64,000 bases of DNA from Azorinus chamasolen (taxonomy: Eukaryota; Mollusca; Bivalvia; Cardiida; Solecurtidae), in contig OY755241.1 in the NCBI GenBank assembly GCA_963576725.1, positions 28,584,853 to 28,648,852 on the forward strand, written 5' to 3'. The translations under genes were made by a program, and so were the position numbers. Below, in pieces: positions 35,801 through 43,767 of the stretch. The notes beneath the pieces were generated by a model. It ran no database searches. It saw only the letters and a program-made list of their open reading frames with translations, and had not been told where the DNA came from. Numbering within the stretch: the stretch's first letter is position 1; each line of letters opens with the position of its first letter.

Positions 35801-36900
35801 AGGGTGAACGACACACAGAAAGCTCATAGAGGAGTTTTCTGTATGACTTTCACCCTGCATTAAGCTGCCACCTGTCTCCAAGACCGATATTTATACTAAA
35901 GTTAAACGCTTTTACTGTACTAGTTTCCCTAATCCATTGAGTTTATAACGAATACTAGTACAGTCTCAAAGTAGTGGATATAATAGTTCAAACGATGTTG
36001 ATCTGGATGGGATGTCGCGAATGTCGATCAGATCCTGATTAGACGGCCCCGTACAGTTCCGTACAGGACATGCGTCTACTCTGGAGAAACGGGTTGCGTA
36101 CAAAAGACAGTCACTTTTTTCAACGGTCACTATGCCGAACTAATTCGCGCAGAATCATTCATCGGTTAGATTCGTAGATACAGCGGAATCCCAGCTATCC
36201 AGTTCTTTAACCCTTTCCTTCATAATGATGCCTTTCTACGCCTCTGTAATAGTCACTTTTTGAAACTATTGTGATAAATAGAGCATTTGCTCCTTAGGAG
36301 CAAATGCTCTATTTATCATAATGGTTTCAAACTACAAAATTCTAAAACAAAATCCTTTTCTCTAGTTAATGCTCCTTTTTCGTAGATTTATTCAAAGATG
36401 TTGGATCTAAAAATAGCCTATGCGGGTATGGGTTAAGGGACCATACAAATGACATCAAGATAATGGGAGTTTGAGTCAGTCCATTTCTAACTTGTAAACT
36501 TTCTCGATGTGACAGCGTTATGCAGGTTGGAAGTAATGCTGAACCTTTCTGCTACTTACTATCTGCATCAAGCTGCTGCATTTCTTTATAGATATGTGTA
36601 ATTGTAAAGGTTAGAACAATTATTGCAAAATCTCACAATCGAACTCAAAATCTGACCAAAGAGAGATACTCGATAATTTATTTAGACTCAGATTCAGAAG
36701 TTTTATAACCTCGTAGGCCTACCATATTTTAATCGGTCGTTAAACTGTAGTGTGTACCTACCTGGATTCGGTGCAGTGTCTGTATTTCTGTATTGAGGTG
36801 AATCGTATTCATCTTCTATTTCTTCAAGAGGGAAGGCCATTGTGTAAGATACAGTGCAGACCAAACACACAGCAATAACTATTAGATACGTGGACGTCAT
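26620..36900 (-). CDS. Putative secreted neuropeptide prohormone (three coding exons)
   Basis: Join 36900-36762, 30120-29995 and 26771-26620 on the minus strand; all introns are GT..AG and every junction is phase 1, giving 138 codons and a stop. Residues 1-22 are a hydrophobic signal peptide (MTSTYLIVIAVCLVCTVSYT, then M-A). An acidic stretch follows, then a basic leucine-rich stretch (DLRKLLLLKKLRFR), a spacer, and a Lys-Arg-Arg-Lys cleavage site near residue 93. Next come 35 mostly helical residues ending in ELPSLRF, followed by Gly-Arg, the signal for cleavage and C-terminal amidation, and a short tail. Inference: a secreted, amidated RF-type peptide of about 35 residues, or a shorter LPSLRF-amide peptide after further cleavage. 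I do not recognise the family: NPF/NPY peptides have a similar length but end in RPRF, and kisspeptins end in LRF/LRY-amide but differ elsewhere. Not seen: a transcript. Confidence 0.72.
26931..27141. mobile_element. Family A MITE, copy 3
   Basis: Nearly perfect palindrome of about 210 bp with TACAGTAAAACCTC ends and apex GCTCCTATAGGAGC. It lies in the last intron of the neuropeptide gene. Confidence 0.85.
27322..27550. mobile_element. Family E MITE, copy 5
   Basis: TTAACACATTCTCTCCTACT ... GGAGGGAATGAATTAA, core ACATTTGCTCC-ATA-GGAGCAAATGT. Intronic. A second TTAACCCAT tip just before it (27312) suggests a duplicated end. Confidence 0.83.
27668..28104. mobile_element. Family N hairpin element
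   Basis: The left arm 27668-27832 (CCAACCAATGGAAC, CAAATGCGAAATGCTTATTG, GCATGTTTGCACTACTAGCA) returns inverted at 27928-28104. The loop is about 95 bp. ATTAG / CTAAT lie at the tips. ATTTGCTAAATGCATGTTT also repeats within the loop. Intronic to the neuropeptide gene. Confidence 0.72.
28298..28510 (+). CDS. Candidate promoter and short first exon, WW-domain-like
   Basis: A GC box (GGGCGG, about 28299) and a TATA-like CATAAATATAAA (about 28313) precede a CCAAT (about 28363) and an ATG in good context (CCGCCATGC) at 28394. The 38-codon frame runs to 28510 and contains IPIGWRTYFNQTTSW, which resembles a shortened WW domain (G-W, Y-F-N, T-T-x-W). No strong donor follows the Trp, and the domain lacks the usual first strand length, so it may be a gene fragment. 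It lies in the last intron of the neuropeptide gene on the opposite strand. Confidence 0.25.
28511..29188. other. Unique intronic sequence
   Basis: No repeat family or splice-flanked frame seen. 33451-33775, 35918-36206 and 37589-37811 are similar. Confidence 0.35.
29189..29396. mobile_element. Family B MITE, copy 2
   Basis: CAGTAAAACCTCGATTATCC to AATAATCGAGGTTTTACTG, flanked by TA on both sides. Apex AGCTCCTCTAGGAGCT within TGCAGAAAGC / GCTTTCTGCA. Best preserved B copy; intronic. Confidence 0.87.
29603..29789. mobile_element. Family F MITE, copy 7 (reverse)
   Basis: AGCTGCCAAAATGTGTCGTC ... GGCAGCGAAAGAATTAA, with GGTCCTGATGAGACTTAGAA / ACTCGGCGTCTCATCTGAAT. About 200 bp downstream of exon B's donor. 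Confidence 0.68.
29813..29876. repeat. (TTA)n microsatellite
   Basis: About 20 pure TTA triplets directly after an F element; polymorphic marker candidate. Confidence 0.95.
29995..30120 (-). CDS. Neuropeptide gene exon B: basic helix and spacer
   Basis: The 126-nt exon is flanked by a pyrimidine tract ending CTCTTTTGCAG at 30121 and the donor GAG|GTGAGT at 29995/29994, both near consensus. It is phase 1 at each end, so skipping it would keep the frame. It encodes DLRKLLLLKKLRFREVLDNM and then an acidic, Gln-rich spacer ending EKHHR. The splice signals are the best evidence that it is a real exon. Confidence 0.72.
30216..30443. mobile_element. Family E MITE, copy 6, seeding a minisatellite
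   Basis: TTAACCCATTCCCTCGTATG ... GTATAAGGGAATGGGTCAA, core GCATTTGCTTCC-AT-GGAACAAATGC. Its right tip is continuous with the 28-bp array that follows. It lies 95 bp upstream of exon B on the gene strand. Confidence 0.83.
30444..30772. repeat. 28-bp minisatellite derived from an E-element terminus
   Basis: About 11.5 units of TCAATATGAGGGAATGGGTC followed by AACTGGTG. The segment ATGAGGGAATGGGT is the E-family terminal inverted repeat, so the unit is that tip plus about 12 bp. Units are nearly identical, so the expansion is recent. Confidence 0.92.
30905..31035. mobile_element. Family D MITE fragment
   Basis: TTAACCTTTCGACCTTTTCT, CACGCTTTTGCAAACAGAGA, AGACCCAGACCAGAATACTC. Right half missing. 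Confidence 0.5.
31113..31410. repeat. 20-bp minisatellite (TTTAACCATTATCCAGCTAC)
   Basis: About 14 nearly identical units. After F copy 5, diverged units continue (ACTTTAACCTTTAACCAACT) to about 31650. Confidence 0.9.
31395..31596. mobile_element. Family F MITE, copy 5, within a TTAACC array
   Basis: CAAACAGTTTGGATCCAGAA, GAGTAACTC centre and inverse, then GCAGCAGACGACAAATGTTG and GGCAGTGAAAGTTAA. The ACTTTAACC array continues on both sides. Confidence 0.75.
32030..32425. mobile_element. Family C MITE split by a nested E element
   Basis: The left half (ACCCCTCTAAACCGGAT ... GAGCTTTCTGCATCATTTCA) stops at 32122. E element 32123-32351 follows, then the right half resumes GCGACAACCTACCTAAAAC ... 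CCGGTTTAAAAAGGTTTT. The break falls at the TTAA of the conserved GCATTAAGC motif. Confidence 0.7.
32123..32351. mobile_element. Family E MITE, copy 7 (nested in a C MITE)
   Basis: TCAA-CCCATTCCTTCATATT ... GAGGTATATGG-TTAA, apex TGCTCCTATAGGAGCA. One TTAA has mutated to TCAA. Confidence 0.87.
32446..32900. mobile_element. Degraded family F copies, tandem
   Basis: Three core-like pieces: GCAAACAGTTTGGATCCAGA (32460), CGATACGGCGCCTATTTCGT (32643), and AAGATACGACGCCTAGTAAC with TTGGCGTCTAGTCAAGATCC (32718). CAAGAGCTAAC recurs between them. GCAGACTACAATAGCTGTAG near 32872 is an F flank. Confidence 0.5.
32955..33182. repeat. CTTAATCCTCACCTCGCTAC degenerate array with poly-C
   Basis: About ten diverged 18-21-bp units, with a run of C at 33077-33096. 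Likely a distant relative of the 31113 array. Confidence 0.75.
33231..33450. mobile_element. Family F MITE, copy 2 (reverse)
   Basis: Reverse-complement twin of copy 1: TTAACCCTTTCGGTGCCAGC ... GTGGCACGGAAGGGGTTAA with GACGCCGAGTTACTCGGCGT at the centre. Confidence 0.87.
33776..33966. mobile_element. Family D MITE, copy 7
   Basis: CTCATGAATATTCATATAAG and GATGACATCATGGATATTAA, then TTAGCAAACAGAGCATACTA and TTTGCTTGCAAATATG-like end running into TTAACCC. Hairpin collapsed. Confidence 0.6.
33963..34150. mobile_element. Family D MITE, copy 8, cut by the hAT element
   Basis: TTAACCCTTTTCCTGTTCAA, TACAAATAATGACATCATTA, then CATGATCAGAACGCTCCTAT. The right part is missing at the hAT insertion. 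Confidence 0.6.
34159..35717. mobile_element. hAT-like non-autonomous DNA transposon, 1559 bp
   Basis: The 5' end CAGGCACGTACCCAGG and the reverse complement of the 3' end, CAGGGCCGTACCCAGA, match at 13 of 16 positions and are of the hAT type (CAGGG-CGTA-CC). GTCAG flanks it directly (34154-34158, 35718-35722); hAT elements usually duplicate 8 bp, so this part is unsure. G/C-rich runs follow both ends. Inside there is no transposase, but a TGTCTGTCTGTCAATGGC repeat of about four units lies at 35367-35520. It splits a D-family remnant from a C-family element. Confidence 0.65.
35727..35917. mobile_element. Family C MITE (B-like, CCGG ends), copy 1
   Basis: CAGTAAAATCTCCCTAAGCC at the left and a CTTTTACTG right end. 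The inner GACTGCTTAAT and GCATTAAGCTGCCACCTGTC segments are those of family B. It begins a few bases after the hAT element. Confidence 0.65.
36207..36436. mobile_element. Family E MITE, copy 8
   Basis: TTAACCCTTTCCTTCATAAT ... TGCGGGTATGGGTTAA, core CATTTGCTCCTTAGGAGCAAATG. Confidence 0.86.
36437..36650. mobile_element. Family I MITE, partial copy 3
   Basis: GGGACCATACAAATGACATC, GCGTTATGCAGGTTGGAAGT, AATGCTGAACCTTTCTGC and TTCTTTATAGATATGTGTAA recur from copies 1 and 2; the right end is unclear. It lies just downstream of exon A on the gene strand. Confidence 0.45.
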
Positions 36901-36919
36901 GACTGCTTCAAAGATTATC
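36762..36919 (-). CDS. Neuropeptide gene exon A: 5' UTR end, signal peptide, acidic propeptide
   Basis: The acceptor is a T-rich run ending TTCAG at 36920, so the exon starts at 36919. The ATG is at 36900 and is followed by a typical signal peptide. The exon closes CCAG|GTAGGT at 36762/36761, a strong donor. An upstream in-frame ATG exists but lies in the presumed intron. The acidic part reads FPLEEIEDEYDSPQYRNT. Family E MITE copy 36992-37214 sits about 70 bp upstream of the acceptor. Confidence 0.7.
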
Positions 36920-36991
36920 CTGAACACATAAATAGAATAAACACATAAACAGTAAAACATAAACAATGACAAGTTCTTATAACGACTACCT

Positions 36992-37214
36992 TTTACCGCT
37001 CATATTGACGACTTTTGACGACTCTGTAAAAGTCACTGTGTGAAACCATTGTGATAAATACAGCATTTACTCCTATAGGAGCAAATGCTCTATTTATCAC
37101 AATGGTTTCAAACTACAAAATTCTAGAATTTCCTTTTCTCTAGTGAATGTTCCTTTTCGGTAGATTTATTCATAGAGGTTGCATCTAAAAATAGCCTATG
37201 AGGTAATGGGTTAA
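36992..37214. mobile_element. Family E MITE, copy 9
   Basis: The left tip is degraded (TTTTACCGCTCATATTGACG); the right tip GAGGTAATGGGTTAA is intact; apex CTCCTATAGGAG. Confidence 0.82.
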
Positions 37215-37338
37215 GTATTCATGTACATTTGTAAAGCAATGACATCATGTACTGGCATTTGCAAACAGTGTAGACCAATATTGGGACTTGCTCTGTTTGT
37301 TAACTAAAATTAAACATTTCATACTCAATGTCATATTG

Positions 37339-37588
37339 TTAAACCTTCGCTTGCTGAATTTTAAAATACATTTCTCCTTCTTTACCCATGCTCTGTTGTA
37401 TAATTACATATCTCTTCACTGTGTACAAGTATTTCGCTGTGTAATCACTGCTGTGGAGTGCACTGGTTGCGCAATCAACTTGTAATTAGTGCAGACCCTG
37501 ATGAGACAGCTCCTGCAGGAGCTGTCTCATCTGGGTCTTCACTATTTACAGGTAGGTATATTGACGCGAATAGCAAGTGAAGGGTTAA
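37339..37588. mobile_element. Family G MITE, copy 2 (reverse, complete)
   Basis: TTAAACCTTCGCTTGCTGAA ... TAGCAAGTGAAGGGTTAA. Perfect centre GAGACAGCTCC-TGCA-GGAGCTGTCTC; GTGGAGTGCACTGGTTGCGC in the left flank. Confidence 0.87.
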
Positions 37589-38385
37589 ACACTGATGGGC
37601 TTTTCAACTTTCTGTATTCAGCATTCAAAGTTTGGAAACTGTTCTTGACATTATATCGTTTAGGGTCGATGTAAGCGTAAGTTTGTTACCACAGTGACCG
37701 AACTTTTATATAACATTTCCAGTAAATATATCTAAAATATGTTCCTGGCGTTACTGAGACACCATATGCTCGTACATTGTCAGTTATATTACATCTGGAA
37801 TGTTTGACATGTCTAAGCCACAGGTGCTAGGCGTGTGGCCATTTCACAAATACTGCTTATAAATACCTTCAAATACGTTTAGACATCATAACTTGACATT
37901 ATAAAAAAAGAAAAAAAAATGAAAAAAAATAATTTTTTTCGTATAATATATTACTATATAAAGGTATGTAACTAAATGGTCCAAAGTGGCAGAAAAAATG
38001 CACCAACTACATTCCGCGTCTTGTTACGACGTCAATTTCCGCTCGATTTCAATCAAATATGAGTCAATGCACGCAGAAATGTCCAGTCTTTCAAATATAC
38101 ACCATTGATTGCCGATCATAAGCCGAAAAATTACTGTTTTGAGACGATAAACTCCAGCTTAGATTTAGTCGACCGAGTCACTACCGACACATACATGCAC
38201 ATTTTCACCACTGATGACATCGAAAGTCACACTAGATCTCATAATATGGTCCGTTTTCCACTCTCATTCAATAAAACTAACATAACTATTCAACTTACTG
38301 TCGATGTCAACCTCAAAGTTACTACCGGTTCTACGAAACTGAAGAGTTTTCGAAACAACCCGCGGCTGTCAACATTCGGCCAGCC

Positions 38386-38464
38386 ATGATTTTTCGTGAC
38401 CCGGAAATGCTTGAAGCGAAGAAGCGACTGGTGCCCGGCAGACCATTTGACTACTATAAAGCAG
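38386..38464 (+). other. Exon-like ORF start in fold-back arm
   Basis: ATG at 38386 opens MIFRDPEMLEAKKRLVPGRP, then F-D-Y-Y-K-A, and meets a good donor GCAG|GTAACA at 38464/38465. The other arm has one T fewer after the ATG, which shifts this frame. The segment could be a first exon captured from a host gene, or chance. Confidence 0.25.
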
Positions 38465-38743
38465 GTAACAAGTGCCCTGTAAACTGCTGATTATGTTCGC
38501 CCAAAATTTAGATTTTCTATTCTAATAAGACTGAAAAAAAAGAGAGAACTAGCTTTTTTTTTTAATTTAATGACAGCCTTCATTTCATATATATATTAGG
38601 AACAATGACTATAGTTACTTGGTAATTATACTGGATTATTTTATAATCGTTTGCTTTCTAATATATGTGTTAATTTATTTTTCATATATAGTGTCCAGCA
38701 CATGACTGAAAAATGTATACGTCGACTGCATTTTATTTTCCAG

Positions 38744-38972
38744 TTAACATTTCCCTGTTCAATAATCATGTAAGAAAAAGTAACACCATGAATATTTATT
38801 AGATTAATTTTTATCATTTTCAAGGGCATGTTTGCTTCGACGAATGGTATAGAATTATATCTATATATCGTGGCACAAATGGAGTAGATCCTGGTCTTCT
38901 ACGAGCTATCTGATTTGGGTCTATACTGTTTTCAAATGCGTGAAAAGGTGTTTATAGGAGGGAAAGGGTTGA
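38744..38972. mobile_element. Family D MITE, copy 9, in the fold-back loop
   Basis: TTAACATTTCCCTGTTCAAT ... TATAGGAGGGAAAGGGTTGA with CCATGAATATTTATTAGATT inside. Part of the loop between the two 667-bp arms, so it is probably a passenger that landed there. Confidence 0.75.
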
Positions 38973-39768
38973 CAGGGTGTTTTATACAGAAACCGGGCAC
39001 CAGTAATCATGTTTACAGGGCACTTGTTACCTGCTTCATAGTAGTCAAATGGTCTGCCGGGCGCCAGTCGCTTCTTCGCTTCAAGCATTTCCGGGTCACG
39101 AAAATCATGGCTGGCCGAATGTTGACAGCCGCGGGTTGTTTCGAAAACTCTTCAGTTTCGTAGAACCGGTAGTAACTTTGAGGTTGACATCGACAGTAAG
39201 TTGAATGGTTATGTTAGTTTTATTGCATGAGAGTGGAAAACGGACAATATTATGAGATCTAGTGTGACTTTCGATGTCATCAGTGGTGAAAATGTGCATG
39301 TATGTGTCGGTAGTGACTCGGTCGACTAAATCTAAGCTGGAGTTTATCGTCTCAAAACAGTAATTTTTCGGCTTATGATCGGCAATCAATGGTGTATATT
39401 TGAAAGACTGGACATTTCTGCGTGCATTGACTCATATTTGATTGAAATCGAGCGGAAATTGACGTCGTAACAAGACGCGGAATGTAGTTGGTGCATTTTT
39501 TCTGCCACTTTGGACCATTTAGTTACATACCTTTATATAGTAATATATTATACGAAAAAAATAAATTTTTTTCATTTTTTTTTCTTTTTTTTTATAATGT
39601 CAAGTTATGATGTCTAAACGTATTTGAAGGTATTTATAAGCAGTATTTGTGAAATGGCCACACGCCTAGCACCTGTGGTCTAAGCCAAATAATTGATTAG
39701 AAATTGTTTTACATTGGTACATTCATTTCCACTGGCAATCCATTGTTCAGACATTGGTTTAACCCTTT

Positions 39769-39918
39769 CCCTCATATAAACGCCTCTTCACGCATTTGCA
39801 AACATAGTAGACTCAGTTCAGACGACTCTTATATTGTAACTAAATGTATTTTGTTCATGAATATATGTATTCAGTAAGTTTTGAAAATTGGCTAAATATA
39901 GCACAGGGAACGGTTTAA
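39769..39918. mobile_element. Family D MITE, short copy 5
   Basis: TTAACCCTTTCCCTCATATA ... GCACAGGGAACGGTTTAA, with internal deletion of the hairpin and most of the body. Confidence 0.7.
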
Positions 39919-39984
39919 CTCTTTAAATGCTATATATTCAAATTGGAAGGACCAATCACTAGAGTCCATTCAGTGGGGAATGAA

Positions 39985-40135
39985 TATATAGCACAACCCC
40001 GATAGTTCGAACACGAAAATCCCAATACTAGAACAAGTATCTGTATTAAAAGTCTGAAAGACAGGCTGCAGTTTAAACATGCGTCAATTCTTCATTACCA
40101 AAGTTCGAAGCATCAATTTTCTACTGTATCAGGGA
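39985..40135. mobile_element. Family B-like MITE, diverged copy
   Basis: CACAACCCCGATAGTTCGAA at the left, AAGTTCGAAGCATCAATTTT-CTACTGTA at the right, GACAGGCTGCAGTTTAAACA inside. Confidence 0.45.
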
Positions 40136-40281
40136 GAGGATTTTGAACAACAAACACTACAGAAGCTGATGAGAGGGCTCCTCTAGGAGCACTCAGATCT
40201 GGGCATACACCGTTTGCAATTGTCAGTAGGCCTATACTCATTTCTTGAATCCAAGGAGGTTATAATATACATGTATACAAG

Positions 40282-40507
40282 TTAACCCTTCGCTTGCTGA
40301 ATTTTAAAATACATTTCTCCTTCTTTACCCATGCCCTGTTGTATAATTACATATATCTTCACTGTGTACAAATATTTCGCTGTGCAATCACTGCTGTGGA
40401 GTGCACTGGTTGCACAATCAACTTGTAAATAGTGCAGGAGCTGTATCATCTGGGTCTTCACTATTTACCGGTAGGTATATTGACGCGAATAGCAAGCGAA
40501 GGGTTAA
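40282..40507. mobile_element. Family G MITE, copy 3 (reverse, core deleted)
   Basis: TTAACCCTTCGCTTGCTGAA ... AGCAAGCGAAGGGTTAA. Only GCAGGAGCTGTATCATCTGG of the hairpin remains. Confidence 0.85.
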
Positions 40508-40689
40508 AATAGTATATGAATATTACCAACGACGAGACGTTATGAAGGTCAAGCACGTGCAGTGGTGCATGCTTGAAAATAAATACATGTAGAAACAAAT
40601 AACAAATCCATCACTTAATGTTTTCAACCCTGAATTATCCAAGTGGAATATTCCATCCAACAAAACAGTTCACTCCGTAGTAAAGGCTA

Positions 40690-40800
40690 TAGGATGTTGA
40701 ATAAGAAACAGGACAGACCCTGATCATCAAAGCGCTCGCCTAGCAGCCCTCTCATCTGGGTCTACATTGTTTGCAAATGATAGTGCACGTGTCTCCCGGG
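40690..40800. mobile_element. Family H/D-type core fragment
   Basis: GACAGACCCTGATCATCAAA, CGCTCGCCTAGCAGCCCTCT, CATCTGGGTCTACATTGTTT. A similar fragment at 40150-40225 reads GAGAGGGCTCCTCTAGGAGC. Confidence 0.45.
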
Positions 40801-41179
40801 CTGAAAGGCAGTATCGTTTTGGCAGACGACATTTTCCCGAAGCGGTGAGTGGTTAAGTCAACCGTGGAAAGGCGGAAATATGCTGATTGCCACACGAGCA
40901 ACAAGCTATCAAGTTACATAAAAAACTTTTAATTGTTTATTGAGTAGCAGTCAATAATACTTCAATTGCTGCTGAAGTTTTATTGTTAAGAGTTACACGT
41001 TTAATTGTATGTCTGTCTCACACAAAGACAATTATGTAAACTGCTTTGAAAGAAAATAGAGTAAAGAAGCTTTCAATAAAGACGAATTTATCAGGCGGCT
41101 GGTCACGTGACCGTTTAATATTCATTTATTTCATTTGCAAACACTACAAAGCCAGTATCTGTCTCTGAAAGGGATTGAC
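40801..41179. other. No feature recognised
   Basis: Unique. Also empty: 40508-40689, 43971-44264, 45226-45454, 45856-46019, 47874-48142 and 52046-52324. Confidence 0.35.
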
Positions 41180-41340
41180 TCGTTTTCTACCTGTATAGAT
41201 ATATGTGACGATCTTGCAAACAATTTAAATCCAGATCAGATACGGACTTACTCGGCGGCTCAACAAATTTCAAAACTGTTTGAGTATCTACTTATGGTTT
41301 TGAGAGGCAATACAGAAATCTTCACATGGACATTGAAGCA
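41180..41340. mobile_element. Family F core, degraded
   Basis: TTGCAAACAATTTAAATCCA, GATACGGACTTACTCGGCGG, CAAATTTCAAAACTGTTTGA. Confidence 0.45.
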
Positions 41341-41574
41341 CACGATAATCGTAGTAGATTGAATTTATGTGGCGGTAAAAAGGTTTTCAACAATGAACTT
41401 TTATGATTGATAACGATCAGCGTACCAGAGCATGCAACCGGAAGTCACGTGATTGTGGAAAAATGTTGGAATATTCTGTCAACACCGGGTTTGATGCGCC
41501 AATGGTACCGAGACGGAGACTAGCACTTAATAGTGTCGAGAGGGACAGTGGAACTTAATTAAAGTGAATTATTG

Positions 41575-42040
41575 ATATTCTATACAAACAATTTGGATCC
41601 AAACGAAACGCCGAGAAAAAAGGCAGAAAAATGTATCTGACGATAATTGTTTGTGGCAGTTATAAAGTAACATGCGTTTTAAAATCATTTGACACCGTCT
41701 GCTTAAATTCTGACCCCTTAATATATATTTTTTTTCAAAAAAGAAATAAATATGACAATTCGCATAAATGGCGAAATAACCGTCGTAGTAAAAACATACG
41801 CTTGACTTTGGGAATGGAAAAAAAAAGAACGGAAACGGAAATAGGAAATAGGAATGGAAAGCACAATTATATTTATTTGTAAACAATTCTAACTCTTTGC
41901 ATGTTAGGTAATTTTATCGTCTGGTAAGCTATCGTCTGCAATATTTTCAAAACAATTAAAATTCTTTTTGATGTTTTGCAGAATTTGAGACTGATCAGAC
42001 CCAAGGTGTCATGGTCCCTGATCTGGATCCAATCTAGTTG
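41575..42040. mobile_element. Family F remnants, split
   Basis: ACAAACAATTTGGATCCAAA and CGAAACGCCGAG at 41583; CTTTGCATGTTAGGTAATTT with TATCGTCTGCAATATTTTC near 41900; GATCTGGATCCAATCTAGTT at 42020. The pieces do not assemble into one clean element. Confidence 0.35.
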
Positions 42041-42159
42041 TATAGGTCATAGATGGAAGGTCATAGGTCATAGATAGGTCATATGGAGGGAGAATCAACT
42101 ATTGGCATGCGTACAAGTTTACCGTGTTGATGACGTTCATCCAATACTAAGGTTATTAG

Positions 42160-42570
42160 GGGGCGTGAGCAGTGTTGCACTTTTAATTACTACTCATGAA
42201 CAGACTCAATAAAACTGAGTCTACAATTTTCTGTTTGCGCATTGCTACTTTTGCTTTCGAAGGATCTCCTGCTTTCAGAATTTATGTATCACAACAGCAG
42301 GTGTTAAGTGCTTGTATGGCGGCCTAAAAAGTCGCCCCGTACTTCATTCGCAGTGTTGTTATACGTTCTGGTCCTTCGAGATCATTAGTTTCGATTGTAT
42401 TTGTTTTGAAACTGAATGCTGCTTAAGCCGGTGCTAGGGCTGAGTAGTGTTGCACTTTTAATTACTGTTAATGAACAGACTCAATAAAACCGAGTCTGCA
42501 AGTTTCTCGTTGCGCATTGCTACGTTTGCTTTCGAAGGATCTCACATTTCCAGAATTTTTATACGTTCTG
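42160..42570. repeat. Family M direct repeat, two units
   Basis: GTGTTGCACTTTTAATTACT, CATGAACAGACTCAATAAAA (variants) and GCTTTCGAAGGATCTC occur at about 42175 and 42455. A third copy lies at 21915-22030. Between the units is TTCGAGATCATTAGTTTCGA, as at 21870. Confidence 0.75.
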
Positions 42571-42596
42571 ATATACTACCCAGCCATGCGTGTTAT

Positions 42597-42782
42597 ATTA
42601 CCCTGTTCTCTCATGGGCTACTTTTAGATTCAACCTCGTTGAATTCATCTACTGAAAAGGAGCATTTACAAGAAAAAACAAAGAATTGTGAAGTTTTGAA
42701 ACCTATGGGGCAAATGTTCTATGTATCACATTGGTTTCAAAAACGACTTTCACAGATGCATCAACATTGGGGAATGGGTTAA
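42597..42782. mobile_element. Family E MITE, copy 10, core collapsed
   Basis: ATTACCCTGTTCTCTCATGG ... TTGGGGAATGGGTTAA. One side of the hairpin is lost (ACCTATGGGGCAAATGTTCT remains). Confidence 0.72.
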
Positions 42783-42870
42783 GACTAAAGACGAATGATT
42801 CAGAAATTATTTTTTTCTCAGCATGTTTCAAGTTGGAGCATCTGTTTGACTTATCTCTTATATTAGAGAA

Positions 42871-43186
42871 CAGCCCGGCACACAGCCCCGGACAGAGTCC
42901 GGCACACACAGTCCGGCCAGTCCGACACACAGCCTGGCACACAGTCCGACACACACACAGCCCGACCAACCCGGCACACAGCCCGGCCAGTCCGACACAC
43001 AGCCTGGCACACAGTCCGACACACACACAGCCCGACCAACCCGGCACACAGCCCGGCCAGTCCGACACACAGCCTGGCACAAGTCCGACACACAGCCTGG
43101 CACACAGTCCCACACACACACACACACAGCCCGACCAACCCGGCACACAGTCCGGCCAGTCCGACACTCAGGCCGGCACACAGACA
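42871..43186. repeat. Minisatellite, GC/CA-rich (GGCACACAGTCCGACACACA)
   Basis: Higher-order units of about 75 bp: ACAGCCCGACCAACCCGGCA with CACAGCCCGGCCAGTCCGAC and ACACAGCCTGGCACACAGTC, three to four times. The Cys/Arg- and His/Pro-rich frames on both strands come from the repeat. Confidence 0.9.
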
Positions 43187-43340
43187 TAATCATATATGCA
43201 TACAATTAGTTCAGAAAGCTCTTTAACCTTCTACTTGAATACTCAGTTAAAAAATAATGACTTTCTGTGCTTGAAATGCATGACAGCATATGAACGATGG
43301 ATGAATTAGGCCAAGGCATCAACTGTTGAATCAGGCTCAA

Positions 43341-43548
43341 TACAGTAAAACCTCTCTATAACGGCCACTAAAATGTGTTAATCATTTGGTATTTAGGACA
43401 GGTGGCCGTTTAAAGCAAGGTGAAAGTAAAACAGAACGCTCCTATTGGAGCGTTCTGTTTTACTTTCACTTTGCTTTAAGCAGCCACCTGCCTTTAACAC
43501 AAAACACTTGATGTAATTTAGTTGCCGTTATAGAGAGGTTTTACTGTA
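43341..43548. mobile_element. Family A MITE, copy 4
   Basis: Complete, with apex GCTCCTATTGGAGC (one base off) and TACAGTAAAACCTCTCTATA / TAGAGAGGTTTTACTGTA ends. Confidence 0.85.
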
Positions 43549-43674
43549 ATTGTATGGCCTTTTAGGAGAGGTTCTGCTGTACTTATTCATTACGATGTAT
43601 CTTTGTTGAGGCTTTATTGTAATGCTACAGTCGGTTAAATGCTTTTGATGCCATAGGAACATTTGGGATCACAT

Positions 43675-43765
43675 CTGAAAACAGTTTGGATCCTGATAAG
43701 ACACCGAGTAACTACACGCTTCATCACGTGCAAAATTGATTGACACTGAATATGTTTTATGTAAA
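43675..43765. mobile_element. Family F core fragment
   Basis: AACAGTTTGGATCCTGATAA and GACACCGAGTAACTACACGC, followed by TTGATTGACACTGAATATG. Confidence 0.45.
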
Positions 43766-43767
43766 AA

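Larger units (their letters stand above)
37818..39678. mobile_element. Fold-back (long inverted repeat) element with target duplication
   Basis: The left arm 37818-38484 (667 bp) and the reverse complement of the right arm 39011-39678 (668 bp) are nearly identical over their whole length. The differences I saw are a handful of substitutions plus small indels, for example T5 versus T4 after the ATG at 38386. The outer tips are CCACAGGTGCTAGGCGTGTG on both sides. TCTAAG flanks the element directly at 37812-37817 and 39679-39684, a probable 6-bp target duplication (8 bp if CC is counted). The 526-bp loop holds a D-family MITE. A 94-residue frame in each arm differs at only two residues but matches nothing I know. 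Confidence 0.82.

Noticed and set aside
38105..38389. 94-codon frame repeated in both fold-back arms
   Set aside because: Conserved only because the arms are near-identical as DNA; the two visible changes both alter residues, so no sign of coding selection.
42703..43205. Cys-rich minus-strand and His/Pro-rich plus-strand frames
   Set aside because: Come from the GC/CA-rich minisatellite; both strands are open at once.
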